A DNA stretch of 7,014 nucleotides from the NCBI GenBank assembly GCA_030043675.1, contig JASHXG010000145.1:1-7014 (forward strand), given 5' to 3'. The DNA comes from Vulcanimicrobiota bacterium. GTDB taxonomy: Bacteria > Vulcanimicrobiota > Vulcanimicrobiia > Vulcanimicrobiales > Vulcanimicrobiaceae. Each line of letters opens with the position of its first letter. The first letter of the stretch is position 1. The translations under genes were made by a program, and so were the position numbers. This document shows positions 6,116 through 7,014 of the stretch, in pieces. The notes under the pieces are model-generated. The model searched no databases. It was not told the origin of the DNA and saw only the letters and a list, made by a program, of their open reading frames with translations.

Positions 6116-6745
6116 CTACAGCGCTTGCCGGTTCAGATCGGCCCGCATGCCCGCGAGGTGCTCGGAACAGCACTCATCGATAAGTCGCCATTGACCGTTC
6201 TCGACCTCGAAGAGCGCATAGGCACCATTCTCCGCGGGTGCATCCCAGAGTCGCGCGAACGGGCGATTCGTTGCCGCAAGGATGGCAAGCCGGACAAGAA
6301 TATCGTGCGTAACCACGATCGTATCGAGGTTCGCCGGACACGCCGCCGCAAACGAACGCCAGCGAGCGTCGACGCCGCGGACCGATTCGCCGCCTTCAAA
6401 TCGGACGGCTTGCGGCGCCGATCGCCACATCGCCACTCGCGTCGGATCCTCGCGCTCGAGCTCGACGCGCAAGCGCCCCTCCCAGGGCCCGTGCGCGATT
6501 TCGATCAAGCGTTCGTCCAGCTCGAGCGCGACGCCGAGACGCTGTGCGATCGGACGTGCCGTTTCGATGCTTCGTCCGAGCGGACTCGAGATCACCCTGG
6601 CAGCCGCGCTCGCAGCGAGCTTTTCGGCCAATGCCGCCGCCTGCCGGCGGCCCAGCGCGCTCAGCGCCGAATCGCGCCGCCCTTGATAGCGCCCCTCGCG
6701 ATTGTATTCGGTCTCGCCATGTCGCGCGACGTATACTTTTGCCAC
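6116..6745 (-). CDS. Histidine phosphatase family protein, probable metal-independent phosphoserine phosphatase
   Basis: The 209-residue product has the full histidine-phosphatase core: R8 and H9 in ARHGETEYN, R58 in SSPLGRSIETA, acid E82 in LIEIAHGPWEG, and H147 in VVTHDIL. Two features point to phosphoserine as substrate. H85 replaces the Phe common at this place in other family members (the neighbour has EFDFGRWEG). I recall the same His85 as a substrate-recognition residue in Hydrogenobacter thermophilus PspA, which reads EIDHG there. The C-terminal segment also has NGAY (173-176) and a His-Leu (196-197) followed by a short helix ending Ala-Leu, again PspA-like from memory. The gene starts at a GTG that overlaps the serA stop by one base (TAGTG), directly tying it to serine synthesis: SerA makes 3-phosphohydroxypyruvate, SerC makes phosphoserine, and this enzyme would release serine. 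A generic phosphatase or phosphoglycerate mutase remains possible. No separate Shine-Dalgarno is clear, so translation is probably coupled to serA. Confidence 0.85.
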   Translation of the reverse strand: MAKVYVARHGETEYNREGRYQGRRDSALSALGRRQAAALAEKLAASAAARVISSPLGRSIETARPIAQRLGVALELDERLIEIAHGPWEGRLRVELEREDPTRVAMWRSAPQAVRFEGGESVRGVDARWRSFAAACPANLDTIVVTHDILVRLAILAATNRPFARLWDAPAENGAYALFEVENGQWRLIDECCSEHLAGMRADLNRQAL

Positions 6746-7014
6746 TAGAACTCGATGGCGCGGACGGATTCGATGCCGTCAGTCGCAGCGATCGCGTCGA
6801 GCAGGGCGCGAGCGACCCGCCGATCGACGCCCACGACCATCATCGCCGTGCCACCGCGTTGCCGGCGCGCGACCTGCATCGTTGAGATGTTCACGCCGGC
6901 GTCTCCGAGAACCGTGCCAAGCCTCCCAACCATTCCCGGGACATCGCGGTGGCGTGTTAGGAGCAGCGTGCCTTCGGCGACGGCATCGACCTCAAAGCCG
7001 TCGATCTCGACGAT
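6745..7014 (-). CDS. serA: D-3-phosphoglycerate dehydrogenase, C-terminal ACT domain (5' part outside window)
   Basis: Only the last 89 residues are visible; the frame is open through the right edge. They start with the end of the intervening (ASB-like) domain, IVEIDGFEVDAVAEG, followed by an ACT domain (about 14-89). The ACT domain carries the typical serine-site region: HRDVPGMVGRLGTVLGDAG, then VNISTMQVARR and GGTAMMVVGVD. This pattern is that of long SerA enzymes (about 525 residues) that oxidise 3-phosphoglycerate with NAD as the first step of serine synthesis. In these enzymes the ACT domain binds L-serine for feedback inhibition. The catalytic dehydrogenase domain is not in view. An internal Met at 6933-6931 is not a start, since coding continues upstream in frame and is needed for the first ACT strand. 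The TAG stop overlaps the GTG of the phosphatase that follows. Confidence 0.93.
   Translation of the reverse strand: MVEIDGFEVDAVAEGTLLLTRHRDVPGMVGRLGTVLGDAGVNISTMQVARRQRGGTAMMVVGVDRRVARALLDAIAATDGIESVRAIEF

Noticed and set aside
6745..6933. Stand-alone 62-residue ACT protein
   Set aside because: The frame is open upstream to the window edge and supplies the first ACT strand and the end of the preceding SerA domain, so this is the C-terminus of a larger protein.
1..7014. Search for CRISPR arrays, insertion sequences, tRNA genes, riboswitches and phage genes
   Set aside because: No spaced direct repeats, transposase-like frames, cloverleaf arms or conserved riboswitch cores were seen; almost all bases are in recognised genes.

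Overview
This is an ordinary-looking, gene-dense, GC-rich (roughly 60-65% by eye) bacterial chromosomal window. Every stretch of more than about 70 bases is coding, and I see no mobile element, CRISPR array, tRNA or rRNA. The mix of genes (GatCAB amidotransferase, a type of SerA with a C-terminal ACT domain, a TonB-like envelope protein) suggests a diderm bacterium that probably makes Gln-tRNA and/or Asn-tRNA by the indirect route. A poorly characterised high-GC phylum such as Eremiobacterota is conceivable, but I cannot place the organism from sequence alone.

Left block, minus strand, reading from about 4600 down to 1: a 70-residue single-pass membrane protein, then an rRNA uracil-5-methyltransferase of the RumA/RlmD type, then gatC, gatA and gatB. 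The five genes overlap one another by 26, 20, 1 and 4 nt, so they look like one translationally coupled operon. gatB runs off the left edge.

Middle, plus strand, 4667-5500: a 277-residue TonB/TolA-like protein with a membrane anchor carrying the S-x3-H motif, a Pro/Arg/Gln-rich spacer and an unrecognised C-terminal domain with two cysteines. It diverges from the left operon across only 66 bp, and no exbB or exbD is in view.

Right block, minus strand, from 7014 down to 5489: the C-terminal end of serA (3-phosphoglycerate dehydrogenase), a histidine-phosphatase-fold protein whose GTG start overlaps the serA stop (TAGTG), and 15 nt further a second histidine phosphatase. The first phosphatase carries a His at residue 85 and a C-terminal His-Leu segment that resemble, from memory, the metal-independent phosphoserine phosphatase PspA of Hydrogenobacter. 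The block therefore looks like a serine-biosynthesis operon in which this protein replaces the usual HAD-type SerB. This is the most interesting biological reading of the window. The second phosphatase gene ends tail-to-tail with the TonB-like gene, with a 12-nt overlap.

A further whole-window signal is a strong excess of CGATCG and of its octamer GCGATCGC, the HIP1 sequence known from cyanobacteria.
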